Positions 33,197 through 43,071 of a stretch of 64,000 nt of DNA are shown in pieces. The stretch spans positions 285,217 through 349,216 of the forward strand of contig NZ_KQ947476.1 of assembly GCF_001506075.1 (NCBI RefSeq), written 5' to 3'. Under the pieces are notes generated by a model. It did no database searches. It worked only from the letters and a program-made list of their open reading frames with translations, and was not told where the DNA came from. The position numbers and the translations under genes are program-made. Positions within the stretch are counted from its first letter, which is position 1, and each line of letters begins with the position of its first letter. The DNA comes from Vibrio sp. MEBiC08052. Lineage in GTDB: Bacteria; Pseudomonadota; Gammaproteobacteria; Enterobacterales; Vibrionaceae.

Positions 33197-34210
33197 ATGA
33201 AGCCCTTGAAAATTCTAATATTCAGCTTATTAATGTTACTCTTGCAAGCCTGTACATCACCGATGGTGACCGCTCCTCCCGGTCACATTTCTCTGGGGCA
33301 ACCGACCGAAATTCAGATCCCGCGAATCATGTTCCGCGGTCAGATCGTGATTGGCCCCCGAACCAGCTCATTTACTCCCTGCAACAGCAACCAGCAATTT
33401 TTACTGACGTTATCAGCACAACAGTATCAGACACTCAGTCAACAGGTAGCCTCACCTTATCAATCAATCTATGGTGAAATCATCGGTTTCCTTACCGCGC
33501 CAAGCCAGACGGGTTACAATGCTGATTTCAGAGCACGACTGATTGCACATCAGATTAACTATGTCTCACAGGATGCCGTCAGAGGTTGTAGCCAACCGTT
33601 ACAAAGCACCGAGGCTCAGGGACAGAAACCACACTGGCTCGTTGATATGACGTCACCGGATACCTTAGATGTGACATTTGGCAAATCATCACCTCAGCAG
33701 TGGCCCGTCAAACAGGTGAACCACACCGAAGAACATCGTGTGTATACAGCGCCACAGGGAACATTGACTTTGTCACCATCAGTTTGCCAACTGAATCATC
33801 AAGCCTTGTACGGCTGGATGGCAGCTTTCAACACACAGAAAGGCCGATATCGGGGCTGTGCCCGGCTCGGTAATCAGGATCCATCCACAACATGGATTGC
33901 GACCTATCATGCCAACTCAACCCGACAAGACAACTTTTCCGTGACATTAACGCTGAAAGCTGATCATACAGCTCAAACACTTTATCATTATCAAAATGAT
34001 CCGATCCCGATTGTGGAAACAGGCTTTTGGCAGGCACTCAACGGCGATCAGATTCAGGTGGTCATGACCCAACATCAACAGCAATACCTGCTCTCCCAAC
34101 GGATTTTTACCCGTCAGGGCGATCAGCTTCACGCTCCCAAGGAACAAGTCGGTCAGCAGATCTACGATATCAGTGGCGGTGGATTAACTTTGTACCGGAG
34201 CAAGCCATGA
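33197..34210 (+). CDS. Lipoprotein, 337 aa, with an NlpE-like C-terminal part
   Basis: The signal peptide ends in the lipobox LLQAC with the modified Cys at 19. The mature protein is strand-rich with several Cys residues. Its C-terminal 100 residues (FSVTLTLKADHTAQTLYHY through VETGFWQALNGDQIQVVM) resemble the NlpE-type beta-barrel used in copper stress signalling, but the match is by eye only. AAGGAAG precedes the ATG. It overlaps the next gene by four bases (ATGA). Confidence 0.75.
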   Translation: MKPLKILIFSLLMLLLQACTSPMVTAPPGHISLGQPTEIQIPRIMFRGQIVIGPRTSSFTPCNSNQQFLLTLSAQQYQTLSQQVASPYQSIYGEIIGFLTAPSQTGYNADFRARLIAHQINYVSQDAVRGCSQPLQSTEAQGQKPHWLVDMTSPDTLDVTFGKSSPQQWPVKQVNHTEEHRVYTAPQGTLTLSPSVCQLNHQALYGWMAAFNTQKGRYRGCARLGNQDPSTTWIATYHANSTRQDNFSVTLTLKADHTAQTLYHYQNDPIPIVETGFWQALNGDQIQVVMTQHQQQYLLSQRIFTRQGDQLHAPKEQVGQQIYDISGGGLTLYRSKP

Positions 34211-34899
34211 ATGTGAGTCCGCAACCGGAACAATCACCGACACCATGCCCCGAGTGTGGTTTGGTATATCAGTGTATTTGTCAGGCAATCCCCCGTTGCG
34301 ATAGCACAATCAAGCTATCGTTGCTGGTTCATGAGCGGGAACTCAATCGGGAAACCAATACCGGACGCTGGCTGGTCCATGCACTGCCGCAGTGTCAGTC
34401 ATACCTCTGGCAACGCAAACAACCTGATGTGCGATTCCAACAGCAGCTGGATGATCCCCGATTTTTCCCGGTACTGCTATTTCCATCCCCGGACGCTGTT
34501 ACAGCGGACGAGTTGTGTGTGCAAACAGATGATGAACACTATCATCCACATCACAACTATCAGTATCAGCATCACGATCATCAAGTAAAGGAACATCAAC
34601 CTACACTCCATTTCATTTTGCTCGACGGGACTTGGCAGGAGGCGCGAAAAATGGAACGAAAGAGTGCTTGGCTGGCAGGACTACCACGCGTGCAGATCAC
34701 CCCGAATATGACCTCATCTTATCGGTTGAGGCGCAACCAACAACCTGACTCACTCTGTACGTTGGAGGTGGTTGCCACCTTGCTCGATCAACGTGGCGAG
34801 ACCAAAGATGCTCAGGCATTAAAAGATTTTCTACATCTGTTTATGGATACCTTACAAGCCGATAAAAGCAGATCCCCGGCCCGATTCGTTCAGCGGTAG
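34207..34899 (+). CDS. tapT: tRNA-uridine aminocarboxypropyltransferase (DTW domain)
   Basis: A 230-residue protein with a zinc-ribbon-like Cys cluster (Cys14, 17, 23, 25) and the family motif LLDGTWQEARKM. DTW-domain enzymes transfer the aminocarboxypropyl group of SAM to U47 of tRNAs (E. coli TapT, formerly YfiP). Its ATG overlaps the lipoprotein stop. Residues 111-130 are an unusual insertion with eight His, just before the DTW motif. Confidence 0.85.
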   Translation: MNVSPQPEQSPTPCPECGLVYQCICQAIPRCDSTIKLSLLVHERELNRETNTGRWLVHALPQCQSYLWQRKQPDVRFQQQLDDPRFFPVLLFPSPDAVTADELCVQTDDEHYHPHHNYQYQHHDHQVKEHQPTLHFILLDGTWQEARKMERKSAWLAGLPRVQITPNMTSSYRLRRNQQPDSLCTLEVVATLLDQRGETKDAQALKDFLHLFMDTLQADKSRSPARFVQR

Positions 34900-34954
34900 C
34901 TGAACATCAGTCCACCATTGAGCGATGCCTCCGATCAATCATATCATCATGGCG

Positions 34955-35671
34955 TTACACAAGATCTAACAAGCTTGATAACTGATCAATCTCGACATCC
35001 GGTAGTAACATCGCAGCCGATTCTGTGCGGATATTTTTATGTTGGTCATTCAACCAGCAGGCCGTGAATCCATTCATTTTTGCACCATAAACATCGGTCT
35101 TCAGGTGATCGCCGACATGCAGGATATGGCAAGCAGGCAGATCGAGTTCGCGTTGCGCTTTGATAAACAGATCAGGATAAGGTTTGGAAAATCCGTCAGG
35201 GCCGGCTTGCAGCGTGTGCTGAAAATAGTGTCCCAACCCAATCTTATGCGGATCGACATTGCCATTAGTCACGGAAATTAACGGTATTTGGCGGCTCAAT
35301 AAAGTCAGAACACGATGTGTTTCTTCCGGAACATCCACCTGATGACGCCAGTAGAACATTTCATTGATTGCATCTTCAGCCGCTTGACGAGCGTCATCGG
35401 CTGCGTATCCCAACAGTATCAACCCCTGCATGACCTGTTCATAACGCCATTGCGTCACATCATGCGCCAACTCAGGAGATTGCTGCGCGACATTGGTTTT
35501 CAATTGCTGCCACCACTCAATCGGATGTAACGCACTGACCGGATGATTCAAATGCATCCAATCCAACATCTTACGCTCCAGTTGCCGAATCACCGGGACG
35601 TTATCATAGAGTGTATCATCCAAATCAAAGGTCATCGCCTGAATCGAAGGGAGAGAGCGGTAATAAAACAT
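34955..35671 (-). CDS. yigB: YigB, HAD phosphatase of riboflavin synthesis
   Basis: A 238-residue HAD protein with DLDDTLYDN near the start, SVTNGN as motif II and VGDHLKTDVYGA as the final motif. E. coli YigB dephosphorylates 5-amino-6-(5-phosphoribitylamino)uracil and FMN. It begins three bases after xerC, at the end of the lptM-lysA-dapF-yigA-xerC operon. Confidence 0.92.
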   Translation of the reverse strand: MFYYRSLPSIQAMTFDLDDTLYDNVPVIRQLERKMLDWMHLNHPVSALHPIEWWQQLKTNVAQQSPELAHDVTQWRYEQVMQGLILLGYAADDARQAAEDAINEMFYWRHQVDVPEETHRVLTLLSRQIPLISVTNGNVDPHKIGLGHYFQHTLQAGPDGFSKPYPDLFIKAQRELDLPACHILHVGDHLKTDVYGAKMNGFTACWLNDQHKNIRTESAAMLLPDVEIDQLSSLLDLV

Positions 35672-35674
35672 GCA

Positions 35675-36604
35675 CTATGGTTTCCGTTTTTTCTTAGCGC
35701 GGGGATGAGCCAGATCGTAGGCCTGCGCTAAATGCTGAAAATCGAGATGGGTATATATCTGAGTGGTTGAAATGTTTTCATGCCCCAATAATTCCTGTAC
35801 TGCACGTAAATTGTGGCTTGATTCAAGAATATGAGTGGCAAAAGAGTGACGTAATTTATGGGGACTGATATGACTGGCGACCGACTGTTTCATCCCCCAC
35901 TCTGACATCCGTTTCTGAACATTGCGATGCGAGATTCTCCCGCCGCGATTGGAAACAAACAAAGCGGGTTCATCCTGATAAGCGAACTGCCCGCGTACCA
36001 CCATCCATTTTTTCACCCAAATCACAGCCTGGCCGCTAAACGGCACTTTGCGTTCTTTGTTGCCTTTCCCGATTACGCGAATTTCTCCCAGACCGAGGTG
36101 AATATCTTTCACATTGACGCTGACCATTTCCGCCAAACGCAGACCTGCACCATACATCAGTTCCATCATCGCCCGATCGCGAATCGCCAGCGGATCATCG
36201 TCGTTTACTTCAAGTAGCTGTGCGACTTCATCGACATCTAAATTTTTCGGCAATGGTCGCTTCTTCTTCGGTGCAGAAACACCTTTGGCCGGATTCGCAG
36301 TTAACTCACCTCTTAACACCATAAAATCCAGAAAACTACGTAATGCAGACAAACGCGTTGCCAGACTACTGGCCTTGATACCGTCACGCATCCCTTTTGC
36401 TGCCAGTTGTCTGACCCATGCCGAATCCAATTGCTGCCAGTGTGTCACACCATTGTCAGCCAGATAAGCCGCCATTTGAGTCAGTTGTTGCTGATAGTTC
36501 TGACGCGTATATAGACTCAACCCCTTCTCGCTTCTCAGGTATTCATAGAAGCGTTGAAGGGGTTGCTGTAATTCATCCGGTAATTTCTGACTTGCACCAT
36601 TCAT
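35675..36604 (-). CDS. xerC: XerC, tyrosine recombinase for dimer resolution
   Basis: Acts with XerD at dif to resolve chromosome dimers; in vibrios it is also used by integrative phages such as CTX. The 309-residue protein has the SAM-like core-binding domain and the catalytic residues Arg (GAGLRLAEM), Lys (GKGNKERKVP), His-x-x-Arg (HKLRHSFATH), His (LGHENIS) and Tyr (QIYTHL). Confidence 0.96.
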   Translation of the reverse strand: MNGASQKLPDELQQPLQRFYEYLRSEKGLSLYTRQNYQQQLTQMAAYLADNGVTHWQQLDSAWVRQLAAKGMRDGIKASSLATRLSALRSFLDFMVLRGELTANPAKGVSAPKKKRPLPKNLDVDEVAQLLEVNDDDPLAIRDRAMMELMYGAGLRLAEMVSVNVKDIHLGLGEIRVIGKGNKERKVPFSGQAVIWVKKWMVVRGQFAYQDEPALFVSNRGGRISHRNVQKRMSEWGMKQSVASHISPHKLRHSFATHILESSHNLRAVQELLGHENISTTQIYTHLDFQHLAQAYDLAHPRAKKKRKP

Positions 36605-36639
36605 ACGACGAACTTATTCATCTCTGTGACTGACTCGTT

Positions 36640-37353
36640 TTATACTCGTTGCCATGGAAGTACCTGCAATAAATGGGTCAGCACCTCAGCCAGATAGCGC
36701 AGGAACAACGTATCCATACTTGGCTGAAAATGGCCGCCATCTTCACTGGAAAAAGCCAGTATCCCATGCGTGTCTTTACTTCTGATCGGTAGCACGACGT
36801 AAGATCCGAACTCCGGTGCACCGGAGTGTTCACCAAACAGACCATCGCGATCCGCTTTACGCATTCTGCCTAAATAAGCACAGTTTCCATTAAAATTGTT
36901 CGTGGCAAAGCGCTGCCAATAGACCAGATCCAAAGCGTATTGTGCCGGTACGCCTGACAGACGGACATGCGCTTTCAGTGATAACTGTCCCGCTTTCTGT
37001 TCAATTGCCTCAACGACCTCACTCAGGTCATCGCACCGAAACATCTGCTCCTGCAAATCCATAAATGCATGAAGCGTCCGATCATTACTCGCTGCCAGAG
37101 ACATCAAGGCGGTTATTTCTTCTTCAAGTTCTTCGATCCGGTGTCTCTGCCGATTCAACTGAATGTGAACCAAAGAAACCGCGCCAAGTTGCTGGTGCGG
37201 TAGTGCAAGGCGATCAACCAATTCCGGGCGGTTCATAAAGAAATCAGGATGATTTTGTAAATAATCAGCCACCACTTCGGCGGTTAACACATCATTTTCA
37301 TTAATTTCAGTTTCAGTGTTTGACACAACAACCCTTTCTACAACGTTCTTCAA
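36640..37353 (-). CDS. yigA: DUF484 family protein (YigA)
   Basis: A 237-residue protein with the DUF484 start (VADYLQNHPDFFMNRPELVDRLALPH), a coiled-coil segment around residues 60-90 and a GAF-like C-terminal half. The function is not established. It keeps its place between dapF and xerC, 15 bases after dapF. Confidence 0.9.
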   Translation of the reverse strand: MKNVVERVVVSNTETEINENDVLTAEVVADYLQNHPDFFMNRPELVDRLALPHQQLGAVSLVHIQLNRQRHRIEELEEEITALMSLAASNDRTLHAFMDLQEQMFRCDDLSEVVEAIEQKAGQLSLKAHVRLSGVPAQYALDLVYWQRFATNNFNGNCAYLGRMRKADRDGLFGEHSGAPEFGSYVVLPIRSKDTHGILAFSSEDGGHFQPSMDTLFLRYLAEVLTHLLQVLPWQRV

Positions 37354-37368
37354 TGATTTCAGCCGTTT

Positions 37369-38199
37369 TCAGCACGCAACCTGACCATCATAAATATGTG
37401 TGGCGGGTCCGGTCATGTAAAGTGGCTGTCCCGGCCCCTTCCAGCAAATTTTCAGATCACCGCCCGGCAAATGGACTGTGACATTCTCTGCCAGTTGCTC
37501 TTGAATAATCCCCACGGCAACCGCGGCACAGGCGCCACTTCCGCATGCCTGTGTTTCACCGGCCCCTCGTTCATAAACCCGTAACCGGATTTCATTGGGA
37601 TTTACTACCTGCATAAAACCGGCATTCACGCGTTCAGGAAAACGTTCATGAGACTCCAGTAATGGCCCAAGGCGCTCGACATCTGCGATATCGACATCTT
37701 CAACCGTTGTCACCACATGAGGATTCCCCATACTGACCGCGCCACAAAACAGGGTCTGTTCAGCAATGCGTAAAATATAGGTCTTTTCTGACTGCTTCGC
37801 CTTAAACGGGATTTTCGCGGGTTCAAATTCTGGTAACCCCATATTCACGGTAATCTGATTGTCTTCTTCGACATTCAGAATCATCTTCCCTTTCTTCGTG
37901 CTGACATGAATGCTGTATTTGTTCGTCAAACCTTTGAGTCGCACAAAACGCGCAAAACAACGAGCACCATTACCACACTGTTCAACTTCACTGCCATCCG
38001 CATTAAAGATCCGATAGTGAAAATCGGTTTCCGGATCATAAGGCGCTTCCACCAATAACAGTTGATCAAAACCGACACCCGTATGCCGATCCGCCAAGCG
38101 ACGAATCAGATCCGGTGAGAAGAAAATATTCTGGGTAATACAGTCAACGACCATGAAATCATTACCCAAACCGTGCATTTTAGAAAAATGAAAATGCAT
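37369..38199 (-). CDS. dapF: Diaminopimelate epimerase
   Basis: Converts LL- to meso-diaminopimelate for lysine and peptidoglycan. The 276-residue protein starts MHFHFSKMHGLGNDF. The two catalytic cysteines are Cys75 in EQCGNGARCF and the one in QACGSGACA near residue 219. I chose the ATG at 38199, eight bases after the lysA stop; an upstream frame extension has no family match. Confidence 0.96.
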   Translation of the reverse strand: MHFHFSKMHGLGNDFMVVDCITQNIFFSPDLIRRLADRHTGVGFDQLLLVEAPYDPETDFHYRIFNADGSEVEQCGNGARCFARFVRLKGLTNKYSIHVSTKKGKMILNVEEDNQITVNMGLPEFEPAKIPFKAKQSEKTYILRIAEQTLFCGAVSMGNPHVVTTVEDVDIADVERLGPLLESHERFPERVNAGFMQVVNPNEIRLRVYERGAGETQACGSGACAAVAVGIIQEQLAENVTVHLPGGDLKICWKGPGQPLYMTGPATHIYDGQVAC

Positions 38200-38207
38200 A
38201 GGTTTTT

Positions 38208-39461
38208 TTACTCCGGTAAAACACTTTCCAAAGCCCACAAACTACTGAGAGGCTCGCGCTGGCGTACCAGATGAACCTGTTCTCCATCAACTATGACCTC
38301 AGCGGCGCGTGAACGCGTATTATAGTTTGATGACATGGCAAATCCGTAAGCACCTGCAGAACGAACCGCCAGAAGATCACCTTCCTCAAGCACAAGCTCG
38401 CGCTCTTTACCGATAAAATCACTGGTTTCGCACACCGGCCCGACTACATCATAAACCAGCGCTTTTCCTTCCCGCGGGGCAACGGGAACAATTTTCTGCC
38501 ATGCCTGATACAAAGCAGGACGCATGAGATCGTTCATCGCTGCATCAATAATGGCAAAATTCTTATATTCGGTATGCTTGAGAAACTCAACTTTAGTCAG
38601 TAGTACCCCTGCATTAGCGGCAATCGCCCGTCCCGGCTCAAACACCAGTTCCAAATCTTGATGATTTTTCAAACGTGCGAGTAAGGCTTTGGCATATTCG
38701 GCCGGCTGTGGTGGTGTTTCTGCATCATAGACCACCCCCAAACCACCACCGACATCTAAGTGGCGAATGTGAATGCCTTCCGCTTTGAGCGCGTCGATAA
38801 GCGCCAACAGACGGTCCGTGGCATCAATAAAGGGGTCAATCTGAGTCAACTGCGAGCCGATGTGACAATCAATTCCATGTACGTCCAGATGCTCCAACTG
38901 GTGAGCTAAACGATAGACTTCATGCGCGCGGTCAAAAGCAATCCCGAATTTATTGTCACGGAGTCCGGTCGAGATATAGGGATGTGTTTTGGCATCGACA
39001 TCCGGATTGATCCGCAGAGACACCGGGGCTTTCACACCCAGCGACTGAGCCACGCGATTCAAACGATGTAACTCGGATTCGGATTCAATATTGAAGCACT
39101 TAATCTTCAATTCGAGTGCGCGTTTCATTTCCGCTTCGGTTTTACCTAAACCGGAAAATACAATTTTACTGGGATTTCCACCAGCCGCTAAAACTCGTTC
39201 CAGCTCCCCTCCGGATACAATATCAAATCCAGAGCCGAGTCGGGCCAAGACACTCAGCACACCTAAATTGGAGTTCGCTTTCACGGCATAACAAACCAGA
39301 TGTGGATGTGTGCCGGCAGCCTGATCAAATGCATTCCAGTGGCGTTCTAACGTCGCTTTTGAATAAACGTAAAGTGGTGTGCCATAGTCCTTTGCCAGTT
39401 CTGCAAGACGAACCTCTTCAGCCCATAGCTGTCCATCGTTCTGGTAATTAAAATAATCCAA
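38208..39461 (-). CDS. lysA: Diaminopimelate decarboxylase
   Basis: PLP enzyme that makes lysine from meso-diaminopimelate. The 417-residue protein has the PLP Lys61 in CYAVKANSN, HIGSQ, the phosphate-binding GGGLG and the C-terminal catalytic Cys in VGPVCETSDF. It lies between lptM and dapF; E. coli lacks lysA here, but vibrios and pseudomonads have this order. Confidence 0.96.
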   Translation of the reverse strand: MDYFNYQNDGQLWAEEVRLAELAKDYGTPLYVYSKATLERHWNAFDQAAGTHPHLVCYAVKANSNLGVLSVLARLGSGFDIVSGGELERVLAAGGNPSKIVFSGLGKTEAEMKRALELKIKCFNIESESELHRLNRVAQSLGVKAPVSLRINPDVDAKTHPYISTGLRDNKFGIAFDRAHEVYRLAHQLEHLDVHGIDCHIGSQLTQIDPFIDATDRLLALIDALKAEGIHIRHLDVGGGLGVVYDAETPPQPAEYAKALLARLKNHQDLELVFEPGRAIAANAGVLLTKVEFLKHTEYKNFAIIDAAMNDLMRPALYQAWQKIVPVAPREGKALVYDVVGPVCETSDFIGKERELVLEEGDLLAVRSAGAYGFAMSSNYNTRSRAAEVIVDGEQVHLVRQREPLSSLWALESVLPE

Positions 39462-39491
39462 AATATTTTCCTAATTATCAATGACTAAGGA

Positions 39492-39611
39492 TTAAGGTTG
39501 TGATTGGTTTTGCGGTGTATCGTCCTGAGGCATATACAACGGTCCAGTCTGTCCACAACCTGCCAACGCTAACACGCACAGCACTAAAAGTGCAGTAAAC
39601 TTTTTATTCAT
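39492..39611 (-). CDS. lptM: LptM (YifL), small outer-membrane lipoprotein
   Basis: A 39-residue lipoprotein with lipobox LAGC (Cys19) followed by GQTGPLYMP, the hallmark of LptM/YifL (GxxGPLYxP). In E. coli LptM binds the LptD-LptE translocon and helps LptD mature. It lies before lysA-dapF and is divergent from cyaY, the conserved position. Confidence 0.92.
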   Translation of the reverse strand: MNKKFTALLVLCVLALAGCGQTGPLYMPQDDTPQNQSQP

Positions 39612-39687
39612 TTTGCATATATCGTGATTATTCATTCAATGCCCCCTATAATCGCACCAGATTCAGGAAAAGCAATAGGATGTGAGG

Positions 39688-40002
39688 ATGAACGATACTG
39701 AATTCCACCAACTTGTTGATCAAATGCTAGAACAGATTGAGCAAATGATTGATGACTCAGGTGCTGATATTGATTATGAGACAAGCGGCAATGTCATGAC
39801 ACTGGATTTTGAAGATCGCAGTCAGATTGTGATCAATCGTCAGGAACCGATGCATGAAATCTGGCTGGCGTCTAAATCCGGCGGATTTCACTTTCAGTAC
39901 ACCGCACAACAATGGATCTGCTCGAAAACCGGTCTGGAACTACTGACGTTAATTCGTCAGGAATGTGAAAAACATGCGGGAGAATCAATTGATTGGGACT
40001 AA
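39688..40002 (+). CDS. cyaY: CyaY, frataxin homologue
   Basis: A 104-residue frataxin fold protein with the acidic first helix (QMLEQIEQMIDDSGADIDYE) that binds iron, and conserved QEPMHEIWLASKSGGFHF. It regulates iron-sulfur cluster assembly on IscS-IscU. I chose the ATG at 39688 (AGGA seven bases upstream) over a GTG two codons earlier. It is divergent from lptM and convergent with cyaA. Confidence 0.95.
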   Translation: MNDTEFHQLVDQMLEQIEQMIDDSGADIDYETSGNVMTLDFEDRSQIVINRQEPMHEIWLASKSGGFHFQYTAQQWICSKTGLELLTLIRQECEKHAGESIDWD

Positions 40003-40115
40003 TACAAGCGATACCCACCACATCGATTGACGTCGGAGTCCCGCAGATATATCTCATCTCGGGGCTCTAACCCATGGCCGGATTCAGGAATAACAAGACA
40101 TAAAAATTAAAGAAT

Positions 40116-40131
40116 ACGTGGTCAGCCACGT
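40116..40131. terminator. Hairpin between cyaY and cyaA
   Basis: ACGTGG (40116-40121) and CCACGT (40126-40131) form a short stem with a TCAG loop between the two converging genes. Leftward it is followed by a loose T-rich stretch. The stem is short, so this is a weak call. Confidence 0.45.
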
Positions 40132-42666
40132 TTAGGCGTTTACCGCTTTGGTCGGCGCAGTCCCTGAAGACGAGTCACTCCGGTAAGGAATGATATAAGT
40201 ACTGCTATTATCCGTATGGATCACCTGATAATACTGCGGCAAATTGAAGTTAATCAGTTTCGATGCCACTTTGTTTTCGTCCAGCATCGATGTATAAAAA
40301 CCATTCAGACTGGAAATCATCTCATCTTTACTACCACTAAATTGATGGTAGACCTCGACACGATTCGATTCATCGAGAACATAGATATTAAAGCCGGTAT
40401 CGCTATCTTCGAAGAAAAACTGAATGAGTCCTTCACTGGCAAAGCCATCAATCGCTTCAGGTAGATGATAATCCTGTTCCCGATCAATCATCATCAACGG
40501 CGAACCTTTGAGTTTGTTGGTCGAGATGCTGCGATAAAAATCGACTGAATTTTCCAATCGCTGAACAGAGACGCCCCGTCGTTCAAAAAACAGCCCGTAC
40601 ATTTGACGACCGACACGCAACGCTTTAAAACGGCGGCGCTTTTCCAGCTCGATTTCAACAGGTTTTAAACGTAAGTCGATACATTCGGCCAACAGCTGAT
40701 AAATGGCATTACGGATCAACCCCCGCAAATTTTTACTGTAGCAAAACACGTCTACCGATTCTGGCGGTAACGCATCCTGATGCATCTTGCACAATACTGT
40801 TTTGAGCGCATCAAGCATCGCCCCTTCCCCTTCGAAATGGAGGGTTCTGACTTCATGCCACGAATTACGATAAACCAGATCAATACTTCCGACGAGACAA
40901 CGCTGTTCCGGCCCGAAACTTAAAATATCAACCGTTTTTAAATCAACGCGGAGTGATTTTCCTGAAACCGCATAAGTTGGGTCTTGCTCAAAATTAATGA
41001 ACATCGCCAACTGACTAATTTCACAAGGGCTGGCAAGTGCGTGCATGGTTGGACGACGTTTATGCAAGGAGAACGTATTCCGCAAATCACCAACCATCTG
41101 ATAAAACTTATCGATATCGAGCTGAGCATCCTGAACAACGGCATGGAGCCTTGTTGATTCGGTGATCAAACCATTAAAGAATGCCCACGCGACTAACTTA
41201 CTCAGGTACTCGTGATGTTCCAGATAATGCTGCCCCATCATCCGACGCGGCACTAACGGTTGTTTGTAGAGATACCAACCGGCAGGGTTACTGCGGTTCT
41301 GTTGAACTTCAATGAAGGTCAGATCAGACTCATGTAAGTCAGGAGAAATCTGCGGATTAAGCAGTGTCACTTTGCCCGGAAGAATTTCAAAAGCAGCATA
41401 CAATTTACGGGAAAGAATCGAAATATCCTGCGGACTAATGGAAGAGGTAATATCATTGCGTCGAGCGAATTGAATTAAATTACGGTAGCTCTGCATCAAA
41501 GCATCCAGCAATCCCGCATGCATGAAAGCGACTTGCTCGACTTTCCAGTTTCGTCGGTTATCCAGTTCGGCAATGATACCTGCCGACCACTGCCAGATAC
41601 GAGTCAATTCTTCCAATACCATCCGTCGCCATGGGACGGAGCCGGCACCGGGTTCACGAGACAATTTCTCATGCGTTTTCAGATAAAAACAGCGCCGTAC
41701 CAAATCCAATCGGGGCTGATCATTAATCCGTTCTAAATACCGGGTGACTTTTTCCAGCATCAGATAATAAGCATCCATCCCATACAGATCTGGCTCATGG
41801 GTAAAAAAGCGTCGTTTGGTATCAATACTTAAGAGTTGCGTATGCGGATATTCCCAAGAGTAAGCTTCGAGTAAGATCGCTTTCAGTACCGACTTATACG
41901 GTGAATCGATACTTTTATACAACTGCCATAAACTGGCTCCGAAATATTCTTCAGCCGGAATATGATTGAGTCGGCCGAAATCAAACCATTCGCAACAGTT
42001 GATATAAGATTTACGACACAAATGACTGACATATTCGTCATAGCACTCTTCCATTTCCGGTGGCACGATTTGCCACAAAAGACGTTTTCCGGCCATCCGC
42101 ACCGCAGAACGGTAGAATTCATCCAGTAATAACAGGTGTTGCGAAGAACCACAGTTCTCACCCGTCATTTCATCGGATTGCTTACACCGGAAACGCTGCT
42201 CATCCATAATAAAAAAGTTGGCTTCAACACCTTGTGTCTTTGCCCAGTCCGTCAGCAACAAACATTTATTGGCCAGTTTTTCCCGCCGGCCGACACTCAT
42301 CAGCGAAGAAACACACACCCAGATATCCAGATCACTGGAGGTACTCTGCCCGATAGAAGACGTACTTCCCATGGTGTACAAACCCTGGATTTCAGGCTCG
42401 CTTGAAATCGGGAGTCGCTGCCCCAATGCTAGTTCTGTATCGTGGATAAACTGTTGTTGTGCGTCATCCGCCTCAAAGCCCCACACACCGAAAGGCACGT
42501 CTTGGTCATAATAACCGGGAATTAATGGATGATTGAATTGGAAGAATGCAGGAATTAAATGAAAAACACGACGACTTTGTAAATCCATTAACGCCAGCGC
42601 ACGCTCGGTACGTTGCCGATTCAGATTGTCTAATCTTTTGATTAAAGTCTCGGTGTATGTCTGCAA
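40132..42666 (-). CDS. cyaA: Class I adenylate cyclase
   Basis: Makes cAMP from ATP for CRP. I chose the TTG at 42666, which has AGGA eight bases upstream and gives the family start MQTYTETLIKRLDNLN; a TTG start is also used by E. coli cyaA and limits its synthesis. The 844-residue protein has the nucleotidyltransferase core GSTSSIGQSTSSDLDIWVC and a long C-terminal regulatory half. A CRP-like site lies upstream, consistent with feedback by cAMP-CRP. Confidence 0.95.
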   Translation of the reverse strand: MQTYTETLIKRLDNLNRQRTERALALMDLQSRRVFHLIPAFFQFNHPLIPGYYDQDVPFGVWGFEADDAQQQFIHDTELALGQRLPISSEPEIQGLYTMGSTSSIGQSTSSDLDIWVCVSSLMSVGRREKLANKCLLLTDWAKTQGVEANFFIMDEQRFRCKQSDEMTGENCGSSQHLLLLDEFYRSAVRMAGKRLLWQIVPPEMEECYDEYVSHLCRKSYINCCEWFDFGRLNHIPAEEYFGASLWQLYKSIDSPYKSVLKAILLEAYSWEYPHTQLLSIDTKRRFFTHEPDLYGMDAYYLMLEKVTRYLERINDQPRLDLVRRCFYLKTHEKLSREPGAGSVPWRRMVLEELTRIWQWSAGIIAELDNRRNWKVEQVAFMHAGLLDALMQSYRNLIQFARRNDITSSISPQDISILSRKLYAAFEILPGKVTLLNPQISPDLHESDLTFIEVQQNRSNPAGWYLYKQPLVPRRMMGQHYLEHHEYLSKLVAWAFFNGLITESTRLHAVVQDAQLDIDKFYQMVGDLRNTFSLHKRRPTMHALASPCEISQLAMFINFEQDPTYAVSGKSLRVDLKTVDILSFGPEQRCLVGSIDLVYRNSWHEVRTLHFEGEGAMLDALKTVLCKMHQDALPPESVDVFCYSKNLRGLIRNAIYQLLAECIDLRLKPVEIELEKRRRFKALRVGRQMYGLFFERRGVSVQRLENSVDFYRSISTNKLKGSPLMMIDREQDYHLPEAIDGFASEGLIQFFFEDSDTGFNIYVLDESNRVEVYHQFSGSKDEMISSLNGFYTSMLDENKVASKLINFNLPQYYQVIHTDNSSTYIIPYRSDSSSGTAPTKAVNA

Positions 42667-42731
42667 GGGAAATATCCTTGGTTGGCTCAAAACTCAACGA
42701 ACTGATTGCCTTTTGTGCAAAATTGCCGTCA

Positions 42732-42753
42732 AAACGTGATCAATTTAACACTT
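42732..42753. promoter_or_regulatory. CRP-like site upstream of cyaA
   Basis: The 22-mer centred in 42732-42753 has a good left half (AAACGTGATC) and a weaker right half (TAACACTT) against the AAATGTGATCTAGATCACATTT consensus. It is 66 bases before the cyaA start. The remaining interval to hemC (42754-43071) shows no other clear site. Confidence 0.5.
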
Positions 42754-43071
42754 TATCCATCAGTGGTAAAGATATCTCTCCCGGATGCCCGTGTCGGCAA
42801 TCCAGAGAATTTAGGGATACTTTTCGTTGATACATATCTCACTCAGATTATCGGGTAATCATAGCTCAAACTATAAACAAGAGCTACATCACATATTTTA
42901 AATTAGACTATGGTCGTATATCTCAAAATTTACAAGTTTTCCTGTGCACTTTTTCATGAATACACTTCTCTGCGTCAAGTGCTATATTTCAATCGGTTAG
43001 GTGAACTTGGGGATCGAAAAGAACAGTGATAGGATGTAAGCTACCATTTTTCTCTGACCGACTCATAACCT

